Made by a program: the position numbers and the translations under genes | Notes under the pieces: model-generated | The model's input: the letters and a program-made list of their open reading frames with translations, nothing else | The model's database searches: none | What the model was told of the DNA's origin: nothing | Shown here: piece by piece, positions 1-7,808 of the stretch | How the letters are laid out: each line of letters starts with the position of its first letter | How positions within the stretch are numbered: position 1 is the first letter of the stretch | Source of the DNA: Desulfobulbaceae bacterium BRH_c16a | GTDB lineage: Bacteria > Desulfobacterota > Desulfobulbia > Desulfobulbales > Desulfocapsaceae | Assembly (NCBI GenBank): GCA_000961725.1 | Contig: LADS01000036.1 | Location: 62,001-126,000, forward strand | Direction: 5' to 3' | DNA length: 64,000 nt

Positions 1-389
1 CAGCTATGCTGGGTTGCGAAATGATACGCGAAAAACTGGAGAACATATGACTTAATGTTGGATTAAAGGTTGTCGAGAGACCTGCCTGGGCAAACACTTG
101 GATGATGAGAACAACAGCCCAGCAACTTCCATGGAGGTTTCAATACGGAAAGAGTACCATATTTGTCTGACTTGATGTGCACAAAAACGCGGAGTGGACT
201 GGTTTAATGAGATGTCGGTTTCAACGACTACGGAATCACTGTATACTGAAAATTCAGTCGGGGTGCTGTTAGGAGCAGCAGGAAGATATATTTTTTTTTG
301 CTTCGGCAGAGCAGACAGTTCATTTTTAAGCACCTTCACGAAATTTATTAAAAACAAGAGGTGAATTCTAAGGTACTAAGGAGAAGCGC
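1..389. other. Upstream region without a convincing gene
   Basis: I see no supported gene here. A minus-strand open frame at 52-357 has no recognisable domain and no good ribosome site. A 14-bp dyad, ACTGAA-AA-TTCAGT at 245-258, lies about 130 bp before the flavoprotein gene and could be an operator. A run of nine T residues follows shortly after, at about 290-300. Confidence 0.4.
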
Positions 390-1577
390 ATGAGCATGAC
401 AGTAAAGAGCAACATACAATGGGTAGGAAAAATAGATTGGGAGCTGAGAAGATTTCACGGTGATGAATACTCCACCCACAAAGGTTCATCGTATAATTCC
501 TATCTGATCAAGGAAGAAAAGATCGCTTTGATCGACACGGTCTGGGGACCGTATGCAAAAGAATTCGTTGCAAATCTTGCTAAAGAAATTGATTTGGGGA
601 AAATCGATTACATTATCGCCAATCATGCCGAAAGCGACCACAGCGGCGCATTCCCGGAGTTGATGCGGCACATCCCCCAGACTCCGATCTACTGCACCAA
701 AAACGGCGCAAAGATCCTGAAAGGACTGTATCATCAGGATTGGAACTTTCGGATTGTCAAAACCGGCGATAAACTCAGCCTCGGCAGCAAGGAGCTGGTC
801 TTTATCGAGGCGCCCATGCTGCATTGGCCGGACAGCATGTTTTGTTACCTGACCGGCGACGCCGTGCTGTTCAGCAACGACGCCTTTGGCCAGCACTTCG
901 CCTCGGAATCGATGTTCAACGATCGGGTCGATCAGGCCGAACTGTTCCAGGAATGCATTAAATACTATGCCAATATCCTGACGCCGTTCAGTCCGATGGT
1001 TATCAGGAAGATCAAGGAGGTCCTCGGTTTCAATCTGCCGCTTGACATGATCTGTACCAGTCACGGTATCATCTGGCGCGACAAGCCTGCCCAGATTGTC
1101 GAAAAATACCTGGAATGGGCCGATAATTATCAGGAAAATCAAGTTACTATTCTGTACGACACGATGTGGAACAGTACCCGGGTCATGGCCGAGCAGATAG
1201 CGGCCGGGATCGGCGAGGCTGACGGCGAGGTGACGGTCAAACTCTACAATCTGGCCAAAACCGATAAGAACGATGTAATTACTGAGATCTTCAAGTCAAA
1301 GGCGATTCTGGTCGGATCACCGACCATCAACAATGGTATTTTAGTGCATGTGGCGGCAATTCTTGAGGAGATCAAGGGGTTGAAGTTCAAGAATAAAAAG
1401 GCAGGGGCCTTCGGCAGCTACGGCTGGAGCGGCGAATCGGTTAAGATTGTCTCGCAGCGACTGGCGGAATCCGGCTTTGAAGTAGGTGATGAAGGTTTAC
1501 GCCTCACTTGGTCTCCGGATGAAGCGAGCCGGCAAACCTGTCGGGAATATGGAATGAGATTCGCGGGCAGAGTGTAA
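390..1577 (+). CDS. A-type flavoprotein (FprA / rubredoxin:oxygen oxidoreductase family)
   Basis: This is a cytoplasmic flavodiiron protein, a family that reduces O2 to water or NO to N2O with electrons from rubredoxin or a similar carrier, protecting anaerobes. Residues 1-245 form a metallo-beta-lactamase-like domain. The diiron ligands are visible: H79-x-E81-x-D83-H84, H145 (in LHWPDSM), D164 and H225 (in TSHGIIW). Residues 252-395 are a flavodoxin domain beginning ILYDTMWNST, the FMN phosphate loop. Its length of 395 aa is normal for the short form without a fused rubredoxin. The start is supported by AAGGAG just upstream. It is monocistronic; no rubredoxin gene is adjacent. Whether O2 or NO is the main substrate cannot be read from the sequence. 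Confidence 0.93.
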   Translation: MSMTVKSNIQWVGKIDWELRRFHGDEYSTHKGSSYNSYLIKEEKIALIDTVWGPYAKEFVANLAKEIDLGKIDYIIANHAESDHSGAFPELMRHIPQTPIYCTKNGAKILKGLYHQDWNFRIVKTGDKLSLGSKELVFIEAPMLHWPDSMFCYLTGDAVLFSNDAFGQHFASESMFNDRVDQAELFQECIKYYANILTPFSPMVIRKIKEVLGFNLPLDMICTSHGIIWRDKPAQIVEKYLEWADNYQENQVTILYDTMWNSTRVMAEQIAAGIGEADGEVTVKLYNLAKTDKNDVITEIFKSKAILVGSPTINNGILVHVAAILEEIKGLKFKNKKAGAFGSYGWSGESVKIVSQRLAESGFEVGDEGLRLTWSPDEASRQTCREYGMRFAGRV

Positions 1578-1622
1578 ATGGCCGTCGATGGCTAGGGCCA
1601 ACTTTTAAGGTACTGGTCGGGA

Positions 1623-2003
1623 TCAGGTCTGCCGATCCCGGTCGGTTCTGCAATTCTCCCAGCGAACCGCTCCTTCCGGCGCAATATGTTTTGCCCAGGT
1701 GATAGACCACTCGCCGAATGGAATGAGCAGGCTGTAGAGTTCTTCACCCATTGCGGTCAGTTGGTAGCCGTCGAGGGAGCGTTCGATCAGTTTTGCCTCA
1801 CGCAGATCGCTGAGGCGCTTGTTCAGTATTGACGGTGAGATTGATTCGCAATAACCCTGCAGGGCTCGGAAAGTGGCTGGGCCGTGACTGAGATGCCAGA
1901 TTATGCCCATGGCCCAGCGTCGCCCAAGAAGATCGAAAACCGCCATGATCGGTGTCCCTGTCTGGGAACCGCGTACCGGATTTCCCGGTCGTGGTATTGC
2001 CAT
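1623..2003 (-). CDS. HxlR-family winged-helix transcriptional regulator
   Basis: A 126-aa DNA-binding protein of the HxlR/MarR-like class, which often senses quinones, aldehydes or other electrophiles. The core reads GRRWAMGIIWHLSHGP, then FRALQGYCESISPSILNKRL (recognition helix), then the wing LIERSLDGYQLTAMGEEL. I chose the ATG at 2003, preceded by AAGGAG at good spacing; an upstream in-frame start at 2042 has none. The next gene upstream on the same strand is a small tautomerase, and a long inverted repeat lies beyond it, so this protein probably controls the tautomerase. The effector is unknown. A cysteine in the N-terminal part of many redox-sensing HxlR proteins is not obvious here; the visible cysteines lie further in. 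Confidence 0.85.
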   Translation of the reverse strand: MAIPRPGNPVRGSQTGTPIMAVFDLLGRRWAMGIIWHLSHGPATFRALQGYCESISPSILNKRLSDLREAKLIERSLDGYQLTAMGEELYSLLIPFGEWSITWAKHIAPEGAVRWENCRTDRDRQT

Positions 2004-2100
2004 TGTTTTCTCCTTGCTCTCATTGATTATTCCTTCCCGCATCGATTCACGCCAGTGTAGCGATGTGGGAAGGAAATGGAAAGAACAAAAGGGAGAACAG

Positions 2101-2298
2101 TTATCCCCTGTTGTTCTTCAATTCAAGAAGGGTGCGTCCACCTATCCCGATGCTTTCCTCGGGAAATTCATTAATGAGAACGATAAACGATTGTGCCGGA
2201 ATGTCGGTGACTGTGGCCGCTGTTTCGGTGAGAGCGGTTATCAGGCGTTTTCTGGTTTCCGGTGGTGTTTTGTGCATAGCAATGGAAATAACGGGCAT
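2101..2298 (-). CDS. 4-oxalocrotonate tautomerase family protein
   Basis: A 65-aa protein starting MPVISIAMHKTPPETRKRL, so that after removal of Met the chain begins with Pro, the catalytic base of the tautomerase superfamily. The length is close to the 62-76 aa of 4-OT monomers, which assemble as hexamers. The start at 2298 is fixed both by this proline and by AGGAGG nine bases upstream; an in-frame start nine codons earlier would bury the proline and is rejected. The gene lies just upstream of an HxlR regulator on the same strand and just downstream of a strong inverted repeat. The natural substrate is not known; family members act on enol/keto acids or only promiscuously. Confidence 0.85.
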   Translation of the reverse strand: MPVISIAMHKTPPETRKRLITALTETAATVTDIPAQSFIVLINEFPEESIGIGGRTLLELKNNRG

Positions 2299-2390
2299 GG
2301 AAGTGTCCTCCTGTGTTTTTTGCAATTGTGGTATCGATAACGTTTGATCCCGGCCAAGGATAGAACGTTGTCTCTGTGACTTCGACAGTA

Positions 2391-2443
2391 CTATTCATTA
2401 TGTAGCATGCTGTTTAAAGAGTAGCATGCTACATAATGAATAG
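2391..2443. promoter_or_regulatory. Perfect 21-bp inverted repeat, probable operator
   Basis: The arms at 2391-2411 and 2423-2443 are exact reverse complements, separated by 11 bases. Each arm contains the self-complementary octamer AGCATGCT, so the element is also two copies of a smaller palindrome about 20 bp apart, i.e. two helical turns. It lies about 95 bp upstream of the tautomerase start (minus) and about 100 bp upstream of the small gene at 2547 (plus). There is no T-run on either side, so it is unlikely to be a terminator. I infer an operator for the nearby HxlR protein. Confidence 0.55.
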
Positions 2444-2546
2444 CAAGGAATTTTTGAAATGTTGCTGAAACCCTGCGCTGATACGCGGGAATGGATATTG
2501 CAACGCTTAGCTTAACCTGAAATTCTACTCATAAGGGGAGAGAGCT

Positions 2547-2735
2547 ATGGAAATAAACAACAGCGGTATTACAGCTAGAGACGCCGCCCCCAACAAGGCA
2601 GGCATCAGTCAGGACATCTTGAGCAGAACACTTGCCAAAGCTGAGGAAACCGACCGGCGAAGGCCCCCTGAAGAACCCAAGGCGCCGGAGCCGACGGGAA
2701 GCTCCAAGCAGGGCAGAATAGATTTGTATGCTTGA
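2547..2735 (+). CDS. Small hypothetical protein with GRIDLYA C-terminus
   Basis: A 62-aa hydrophilic protein, start supported by AAGGGGAG before the ATG. It has no signal peptide or membrane segment. The N-terminal half reads MEINNSGITARDA and contains a possible amphipathic helix around residues 20-34. The middle (about 36-50) is rich in Pro, Glu and Arg (RRRPPEEPKAPEPTG) and probably disordered, and the end is QGRIDLYA. I recall short proteins ending in a similar hydrophobic tail in Desulfobacterota genomes, but I cannot name a function. Codon usage resembles the neighbours, and the good ribosome site makes it likely to be real. Confidence 0.6.
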   Translation: MEINNSGITARDAAPNKAGISQDILSRTLAKAEETDRRRPPEEPKAPEPTGSSKQGRIDLYA

Positions 2736-2893
2736 AAATGGAGATGAGTCTCGATCATATTGTAATACGGAATCGTAATAGCGTAATTTGAATTACGAGG
2801 GCGAGCTCTCCGCGACAGATACGTTGCCTTCGTCTTAAGTTTCATTCAAGTGTTTCTCCCTGAGCAGGGGTTCCTTCTGTACATTGCTTTTCA

Positions 2894-2928
2894 CCCGTTC
2901 TCGGCATGAAGTGCCGGGAGCGGGTTTT
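2894..2928 (+). terminator. Possible rho-independent terminator
   Basis: A 13-bp stem with two G.U pairs, from CCCG at 2894 to CGGG ending at 2924, with a five-base loop, followed by TTTTAAT. It would end transcripts arriving from the small gene at 2547-2735. The U-tract is short. Confidence 0.4.
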
Positions 2929-2983
2929 AATATTTCTCCAGCCAGTTTTGCGGATTGAATTTCCAACTTGATTTGGCCTTTCC

Positions 2984-3002
2984 TTTCATTGATAATGAAA
3001 GA
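2984..3002. promoter_or_regulatory. Dyad CTTTCATT-GAT-AATGAAAG
   Basis: A perfect 8-bp dyad with a 3-bp centre lies 64 bp before the GTG start of the periplasmic binding protein gene, in the position expected for an operator or activator site. The cognate regulator is not identifiable. Confidence 0.4.
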
Positions 3003-3065
3003 ACTGTTTGGCTGCCGTAACCGGAGCCGAATCAGTCCACGAAATTCTTGAGAGGAGAACAATCA

Positions 3066-4277
3066 GTGCGTGAATGGTTGCAACGGGCAAGCTTCGTTTT
3101 TCTTTCTTTCATCTTAGCTATCCTTTTGACTTCTCCCGCATTTTCCGGGCAATTCCTCGAGGTGAAGGCGGATTTTCCGCCAGAAGGAAGAAGTTCCCTT
3201 GCGGCTGAAAAAGGCCGGCGAATACAGGCAACTTTCATCAATCCCGGTATTTCCGACAGCAACAATCCGACGGGTACGTTCTGGTTGTCGGTCTCCGCCT
3301 TCATGCAGGCTGCCGCCAACGATCTCGATATCGATCTGGAAATCATCTATTCCGAACGAAACCACATTTTAATGAAGGAGCAGGCACGGTCGGTAGCTTC
3401 TCGAGTCACGCCGCCGGATGTTGTGCTTGTCGTCAACGAAAAACTCGCTGCGTCGGAGATGGTTAAGATATTTGATAAGGCAGGGATAAAGGTTTTTGTA
3501 CTGCTCAACACATTTGATGACAGCCAGGCCCGGGAGATGGGAAAACCCCGCGCAAAGTTTCCTTCTTATCTTGGTTCGCTGGTTCCCGACAACACTGCAG
3601 CCGGTTACCTGGTCGCCAGAAAGCTTTTCAGTAAGGCAAGGCACGAGGGACATGGTGCTGCAGGAGGTAAGATCGAAGTGATTGCCATAAACGGTGATTA
3701 TGTCACTCCTGCGGCGATTGCCCGTAATGTCGGCTTACAGCTTGCCGTCAATGAAACCGAAGGGATTGACCTCAGGCAGGAATTCGTGGGGCAATGGAGC
3801 AGGGACAAAGCCCATATTCAGGCCGAGGGGGCATTCCTTCGATATCCCGGGATCTCGGTAATATGGGCTGCCAATGACCCCATGGCCCTGGGGGCGCTCG
3901 ACGCGGTGCGCAAAGTGGGGAAAATACCGGGCAAAGATGTCATGATCGGAGGGGTCAACTGGGATCTGCCGGCCCTCCTGGAAGTGCGGGATGGCGGGCT
4001 GGTGGTCACCGCGGGCGGCCATTTCATGACCGGAGCCTGGGCTCTTGTCCTGCTCTACGATTATTATCACGGAAGAGACTTTGCCGAGATAGGGACAGAA
4101 CTCCAGTTACCTCTCTTTAACTCACTGGACCGGCAGAGCGTTGTTCGTTACCTGGCAGTATTTGGTGACGGAAACTGGGGCAAAATCGATTTCCGCAAAT
4201 TCTCAAAAACGATGAATCCGGACCTGCAGCAGTATGATTTCAGCCTTGAGAGTGTCTACGGAAAGCTTGTGCAGTAA
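3066..4277 (+). CDS. Periplasmic sugar-type (LacI/ribose-like) substrate-binding protein
   Basis: A secreted type I periplasmic binding protein. The start is taken as GTG at 3066, with AGAGGAG at 3051-3057; an in-frame TTG at 3048 lacks a site. The N-terminus VREWLQRASFVFLSFILAILL is a signal peptide with cleavage expected after AFSG. Two alpha/beta lobes follow: ATFINPGISDSNNPTGTFW opens lobe 1, and VIWAANDPMALGALDA with VMIGGVNWD is the usual C-lobe pattern. No ABC permease or ATPase gene is near; the gene is convergent with a chemoreceptor gene 32 bp away. It may therefore work as a sensory binding protein, like the TorT-type protein at 52304, rather than in transport. The ligand is unknown. 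Confidence 0.75.
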   Translation: MREWLQRASFVFLSFILAILLTSPAFSGQFLEVKADFPPEGRSSLAAEKGRRIQATFINPGISDSNNPTGTFWLSVSAFMQAAANDLDIDLEIIYSERNHILMKEQARSVASRVTPPDVVLVVNEKLAASEMVKIFDKAGIKVFVLLNTFDDSQAREMGKPRAKFPSYLGSLVPDNTAAGYLVARKLFSKARHEGHGAAGGKIEVIAINGDYVTPAAIARNVGLQLAVNETEGIDLRQEFVGQWSRDKAHIQAEGAFLRYPGISVIWAANDPMALGALDAVRKVGKIPGKDVMIGGVNWDLPALLEVRDGGLVVTAGGHFMTGAWALVLLYDYYHGRDFAEIGTELQLPLFNSLDRQSVVRYLAVFGDGNWGKIDFRKFSKTMNPDLQQYDFSLESVYGKLVQ

Positions 4278-4309
4278 ATTCCTCTTGCCGGCATTCCCTC
4301 GCGGCGGCG

Positions 4310-6061
4310 TCATTTCCCGGCGGCAAACATTACTTTGGGATCAAAACCGATGATCAAGGCGCCCCAATGTCTGCCGTCAATGTAAAGAGGCAGTGAAAGA
4401 TCGTTGAGGATCTGGCCGGTGTCGCGCATATACGTCTGCATGAGGAGAGTCTCGGTGTGGGTGCAGCGCCTCTTCTCCGACTCATTGCTGAAAAATATTC
4501 GCTGATGGCGGCTGTGCAGCAGGTCGTGGTCGGGTTTGCCGGTCATCGGCTGGGAAAAGGCGGCCTGATGGGCGGGAAGATAACCCTTCCGGTCGATCGC
4601 CAGGATATAAATGGCCTTGGGGATCTGTTGCTTGGCCGATTCATAGAGCGGAATCATCTCATTTATGAATGCCTTGGTGAAGGCGGCGGTATATTTCTGC
4701 GGGTTGGTATTGGCGACTTTCTGATAATTCGTGTCAAAGACATTGACGCCGTTTTCCCGCATCTGCTGGATCTTCTTTTCGTAGACGACGCGAATCTCCT
4801 GGGCCATGGCTATGAGTTGATCGAACTGGCTCTCGCCGGTCTTGAAAACGGAGACCATCTCAAGCATTTTTTCGGTCGCACGGTTGAGTGTACCGACGGA
4901 AACCTCCGACTTATCCATTTCCCCCGCAATATCCCTGCTGAGGGAATTAATACCCACCACTTTATCCGTTATCTCCCTGTTGTTGGTGGATAATTCCTCG
5001 ATGGCTGCGGCGATTTTCATGAGCTGATCGTCGGTTGTTTCAAAATCGGAGATCATTGTCATGAAATTTGCGGTCGCCTGTCCGACCACTTCGTCAGTTT
5101 CCCTGGAGTATTGCAGGATTTCCGAAGTTTCGCTCTGCGTTTTGGCAACGATTGCAATCATTGAATTGATATTGGTGGAAATCTCTTCGGTCGCAGGTTT
5201 GATTCTTCTGGCCAGCCCCCGTACTTCCTCGGCGACCACCGCAAAACCTCTGCCATGCTCACCGGCTCTTGCCGCTTCGATGGTGGCGTTCAGCGACAAT
5301 AAGTTGGTTTGCTCGGATATGCTGTTGATGATGTTGACGATCTCCAGGATATTTGCGGAACTTCTGCCCAACTCCTCGACGGTATTGATAAACGAGCTTA
5401 CGGTCGTGTTTATCCGGCCGATTTTTTCTGTGACATCGACAAGCTCGGCATACGATTTTTTGGCCATCTGCAGGTTGTTGGTCGTTCTTTCGGAGACGTA
5501 TTGAGCATTTTCAGATACCTCGGCTATGGCGGTATTCGCTTCATTGCTGGCTGTCGTGGCGGTCTCCGATAATTCTCTTTGTTCCAAAGTCTTATGGGCA
5601 GTTGCCGACACGGTTGCCGCTACCTGGGTTGAGTCGACGGCGATATCGATACCTATGCGGCGGATATCATCGATGAGTTTTCTGATGGAACTCAGGAACG
5701 CCTCATAACTTTCGTTTATTTTCTCTGCTTCGGGGGTGTCGAAAGTCCGGTCGGTCCTGGAGAGATCGGCTTTGCCGCTGTCGATGTTCGAGAACAGCGA
5801 CAGTATCTCATTGGTTGCCTCATCCCTGCCGGTTTTCAACACCCCGGAGAGAATGAATCCGGCAACGGTTGCAAGAAGCATCAGTCCCAGGCCGATTGCC
5901 ATCAAGGCAGTTTGATATACTGGGTAAAAAACGGCCAGCAAGATGAAACCGACACTGGTCAGGTTGAAAAACAACAGGACGAGTATTGTGCCATGAACTT
6001 TTCCAGGAAAAGTTGGTAACACGCGTAGCGCAAATCGTGTCGTAATCGATGAATTTGCCAT
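4310..6061 (-). CDS. Methyl-accepting chemotaxis protein with C-terminal sensory-like domain
   Basis: A 583-aa chemoreceptor. Two hydrophobic segments near residues 25-70 ([17 protein letters not shown] and a second ending GFILSGV) have almost no periplasmic loop between them. The signalling domain covers about 150-420 with the conserved hairpin tip [20 protein letters not shown] followed by [17 protein letters not shown]. After it comes a 150-residue C-terminal domain (about 430-580) containing [16 protein letters not shown] and [15 protein letters not shown], resembling the Cache/PAS-like fold found at the end of some cytoplasmic receptors. Sensing therefore appears cytoplasmic. A weak Shine-Dalgarno GAGGT precedes the ATG. 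Its partner may be the convergent binding protein, but the tiny periplasmic loop argues against direct contact. Confidence 0.9.
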   Translation of the reverse strand: MANSSITTRFALRVLPTFPGKVHGTILVLLFFNLTSVGFILLAVFYPVYQTALMAIGLGLMLLATVAGFILSGVLKTGRDEATNEILSLFSNIDSGKADLSRTDRTFDTPEAEKINESYEAFLSSIRKLIDDIRRIGIDIAVDSTQVAATVSATAHKTLEQRELSETATTASNEANTAIAEVSENAQYVSERTTNNLQMAKKSYAELVDVTEKIGRINTTVSSFINTVEELGRSSANILEIVNIINSISEQTNLLSLNATIEAARAGEHGRGFAVVAEEVRGLARRIKPATEEISTNINSMIAIVAKTQSETSEILQYSRETDEVVGQATANFMTMISDFETTDDQLMKIAAAIEELSTNNREITDKVVGINSLSRDIAGEMDKSEVSVGTLNRATEKMLEMVSVFKTGESQFDQLIAMAQEIRVVYEKKIQQMRENGVNVFDTNYQKVANTNPQKYTAAFTKAFINEMIPLYESAKQQIPKAIYILAIDRKGYLPAHQAAFSQPMTGKPDHDLLHSRHQRIFFSNESEKRRCTHTETLLMQTYMRDTGQILNDLSLPLYIDGRHWGALIIGFDPKVMFAAGK

Positions 6062-6281
6062 ACAATGAACCTCGTTGGTAGAAAGGATTGCCCAAAGATG
6101 CTGTAAATACTGTATTCCAGGGGATGTCGGTAAATCAAGGGAAAAAGAGAAAGGAACGGTCCGGCAAAAAACCGGGGGAAGTGGCTGGAGAATCCGCGTG
6201 ACTCTCCGTAGCCCATTGGTTATGATAAGAAAAAGGCAAATACGTAGAGAGTCTTAATCTCCCATACTCCGTTACTAAGGC

Positions 6282-7106
6282 ATGTCCGTCTACATTCCCA
6301 AGCAGATCAACGAATTTTTCGCGGCAGCCACTCAGTCTTTCAGCTATAATCCCCGGCGAAACATCTACATCTGGTTCGGCATCCTCTGGGGATTGCCGAT
6401 TCCTCTAGTCAATATTCTGATACACGTCCATTTTCTCGAAGCCTCAGGTGTGGAGACACCGTACCTGACCGCTTTCTGTTCACCCCTGCAGTGGTTTTTT
6501 CTGGCTCACCCGCCATTATTCGGGCTGATATTCGGTATCTTGGGGACAATCAGAAACGACAAAGACATGCAAATCGGCAGAATGATCGAGAAGCTTGAAG
6601 AACTGTCGACCCTCGATCCTTTGACCGGCCTGAAAAACCGCCGCTACTTCGCCCATATTTTTCATGATGAATGCGCCCGCAGTCTAAGGCGGAATGAATC
6701 GATGACTTTGCTTTTTCTCGATCTCGATCATTTTAAGCAGGTCAATGACACCCACGGCCATCACTTTGGCGATCTCGCCCTGCAGGCAACCAGCACCTGT
6801 TTCAAGAATCAGTGCCGGCCCTATGACACGGTTGTCCGCTGGGGAGGGGAAGAGTTTGTTATCCTGCTGCGGGCAACCGATGAAAGCGCTGCTCATTTCT
6901 TTGCCGAGCGGATCAGAAATACGGTCCGAGAAGGTTTGAGCCCGCCTCTGCCATTTCCCCTGACGATCTCGATCGGCCTGGCGCAGTACCAGGATAACGA
7001 TACCCTCGAATGCATGGTCGATCGGGCCGACAAGGCACTCTATCATGCCAAGCAGACCGGCAGGAACAAGGTTGTGTCCTGGAGTGCGCTTGCCCCGGAG
7101 GAGTGA
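6282..7106 (+). CDS. Membrane-anchored diguanylate cyclase (GGDEF)
   Basis: Makes cyclic di-GMP from two GTP. Residues 1-95 contain two membrane segments (IWFGILWGLPIPLVNILIHV near 30 and WFFLAHPPLFGLIFGILG near 71). A short linker helix leads into a GGDEF domain at about 105-270. It shows DPLTGLKNRRYF, the metal-binding FLDLDHFKQVNDTHGH, and the active-site loop RWGGEEFV (GGEEF, active variant). An RxxD inhibitory site is not evident before the loop. The AAGG before the ATG is closer than ideal. The sigma-factor gene follows only two bases after the stop, so the two are probably cotranscribed. Confidence 0.9.
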   Translation: MSVYIPKQINEFFAAATQSFSYNPRRNIYIWFGILWGLPIPLVNILIHVHFLEASGVETPYLTAFCSPLQWFFLAHPPLFGLIFGILGTIRNDKDMQIGRMIEKLEELSTLDPLTGLKNRRYFAHIFHDECARSLRRNESMTLLFLDLDHFKQVNDTHGHHFGDLALQATSTCFKNQCRPYDTVVRWGGEEFVILLRATDESAAHFFAERIRNTVREGLSPPLPFPLTISIGLAQYQDNDTLECMVDRADKALYHAKQTGRNKVVSWSALAPEE

Positions 7107-7107
7107 T

Positions 7108-7497
7108 TTGTCAGTAAACAAATTTGAAGACCTTTATAATCAATATCACGCTCCTGTGGTCCGCTACGTTGCGAACATGGTGGGACCGTCGGAAGCCCCC
7201 GATGTGACACAGGAGGTATTTGCCAAAATAGATAAAGGCCTGGATCATTTTGAAGGCAGGGCAAAGATCGCCACCTGGATCTACCGCATCGCCACCAACA
7301 CCGCTATCGACTGGCTTCGCAGCAGACGAAAACACCAACTGGATATACCTCTTTTTTCTGAGGCAGCAGGTTTTCCGGCAGAAGATGTTGTCGTTGCGCA
7401 GACACATGGCCCTTCAGAGCAAATGATCGCAACAGAGATGAACGATTGTATTCGCCAGCAAGTGAATAAGCTGCCGGAGAAATCAAAGAACAGCTGA
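7108..7497 (+). CDS. ECF-like sigma-70 factor truncated before region 4
   Basis: The protein starts at TTG 7108, with GGAGGAG at 7097-7103 overlapping the end of the cyclase gene. Region 2 is intact: FEDLYNQYHAPVVRYVANMV, then DVTQEVFAKIDKGLDHF, then IATWIYRIATNTAIDWLRSR (promoter-melting and -10 recognition). After the linker it reaches NKLPEKSKNS and stops, exactly where region 4 (-35 recognition, usually LPEKSR...) should begin. In another frame the DNA continues as EIKEQLIQFDALSHYKKYSD, like the tail that normally follows region 4. This suggests loss of about 35-40 codons together with a frameshift. The product is probably non-functional as a sigma factor, although a region-2-only protein could still bind core polymerase. 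DNA from 7498 to 7735 looks like decayed coding sequence. Confidence 0.7.
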   Translation: MSVNKFEDLYNQYHAPVVRYVANMVGPSEAPDVTQEVFAKIDKGLDHFEGRAKIATWIYRIATNTAIDWLRSRRKHQLDIPLFSEAAGFPAEDVVVAQTHGPSEQMIATEMNDCIRQQVNKLPEKSKNS

Positions 7498-7751
7498 TTC
7501 AGTTCGATGCATTATCCCACTATAAAAAATATTCCGATATTTTTGCCCCCGAAGATGTGCCGGAAGCCGAACGGCTGGCGGTCGCAAAAGATGTGGCGGA
7601 CTGGGTGGCGGAAGCGCTGACGCAGGGAGGCCGGGGGGCAAGCTGCTCTTTGTCCGATGGCCCAGGGAGGAGTTCGTGCTGCGGGGCAGGGAATTCCAGC
7701 GACGGCAAACCGGAAAGCTGCGGAACATGAAGCAGAGATGAAGAAGGGACA

Positions 7752-7788
7752 GGAGGTGCTGCTCCATTGCCGGCAGCATCTCCTTTTT
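7752..7788 (+). terminator. Rho-independent terminator
   Basis: An 11-bp stem with one G.U pair (7752-7762 with 7773-7783), a 10-base loop and TTTTT directly after (7784-7788). It ends the cyclase/sigma unit just before the convergent coo operon. Confidence 0.75.
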
Positions 7789-7808
7789 GATATAATCTGG
7801 GGGAGGTT

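Larger units (their letters stand above)
2736..3065. other. Intergenic region with hairpin and dyad
   Basis: No gene is visible in these 330 bases. The region holds a terminator-like hairpin (2894-2928) and a 19-bp dyad (2984-3002) in front of the periplasmic binding protein gene; both are listed separately. Confidence 0.5.

Noticed and set aside
52-357. 101-codon minus-strand frame at the window start
   Set aside because: No recognisable family or signal and no convincing ribosome site; the region looks like a promoter of the flavoprotein gene.
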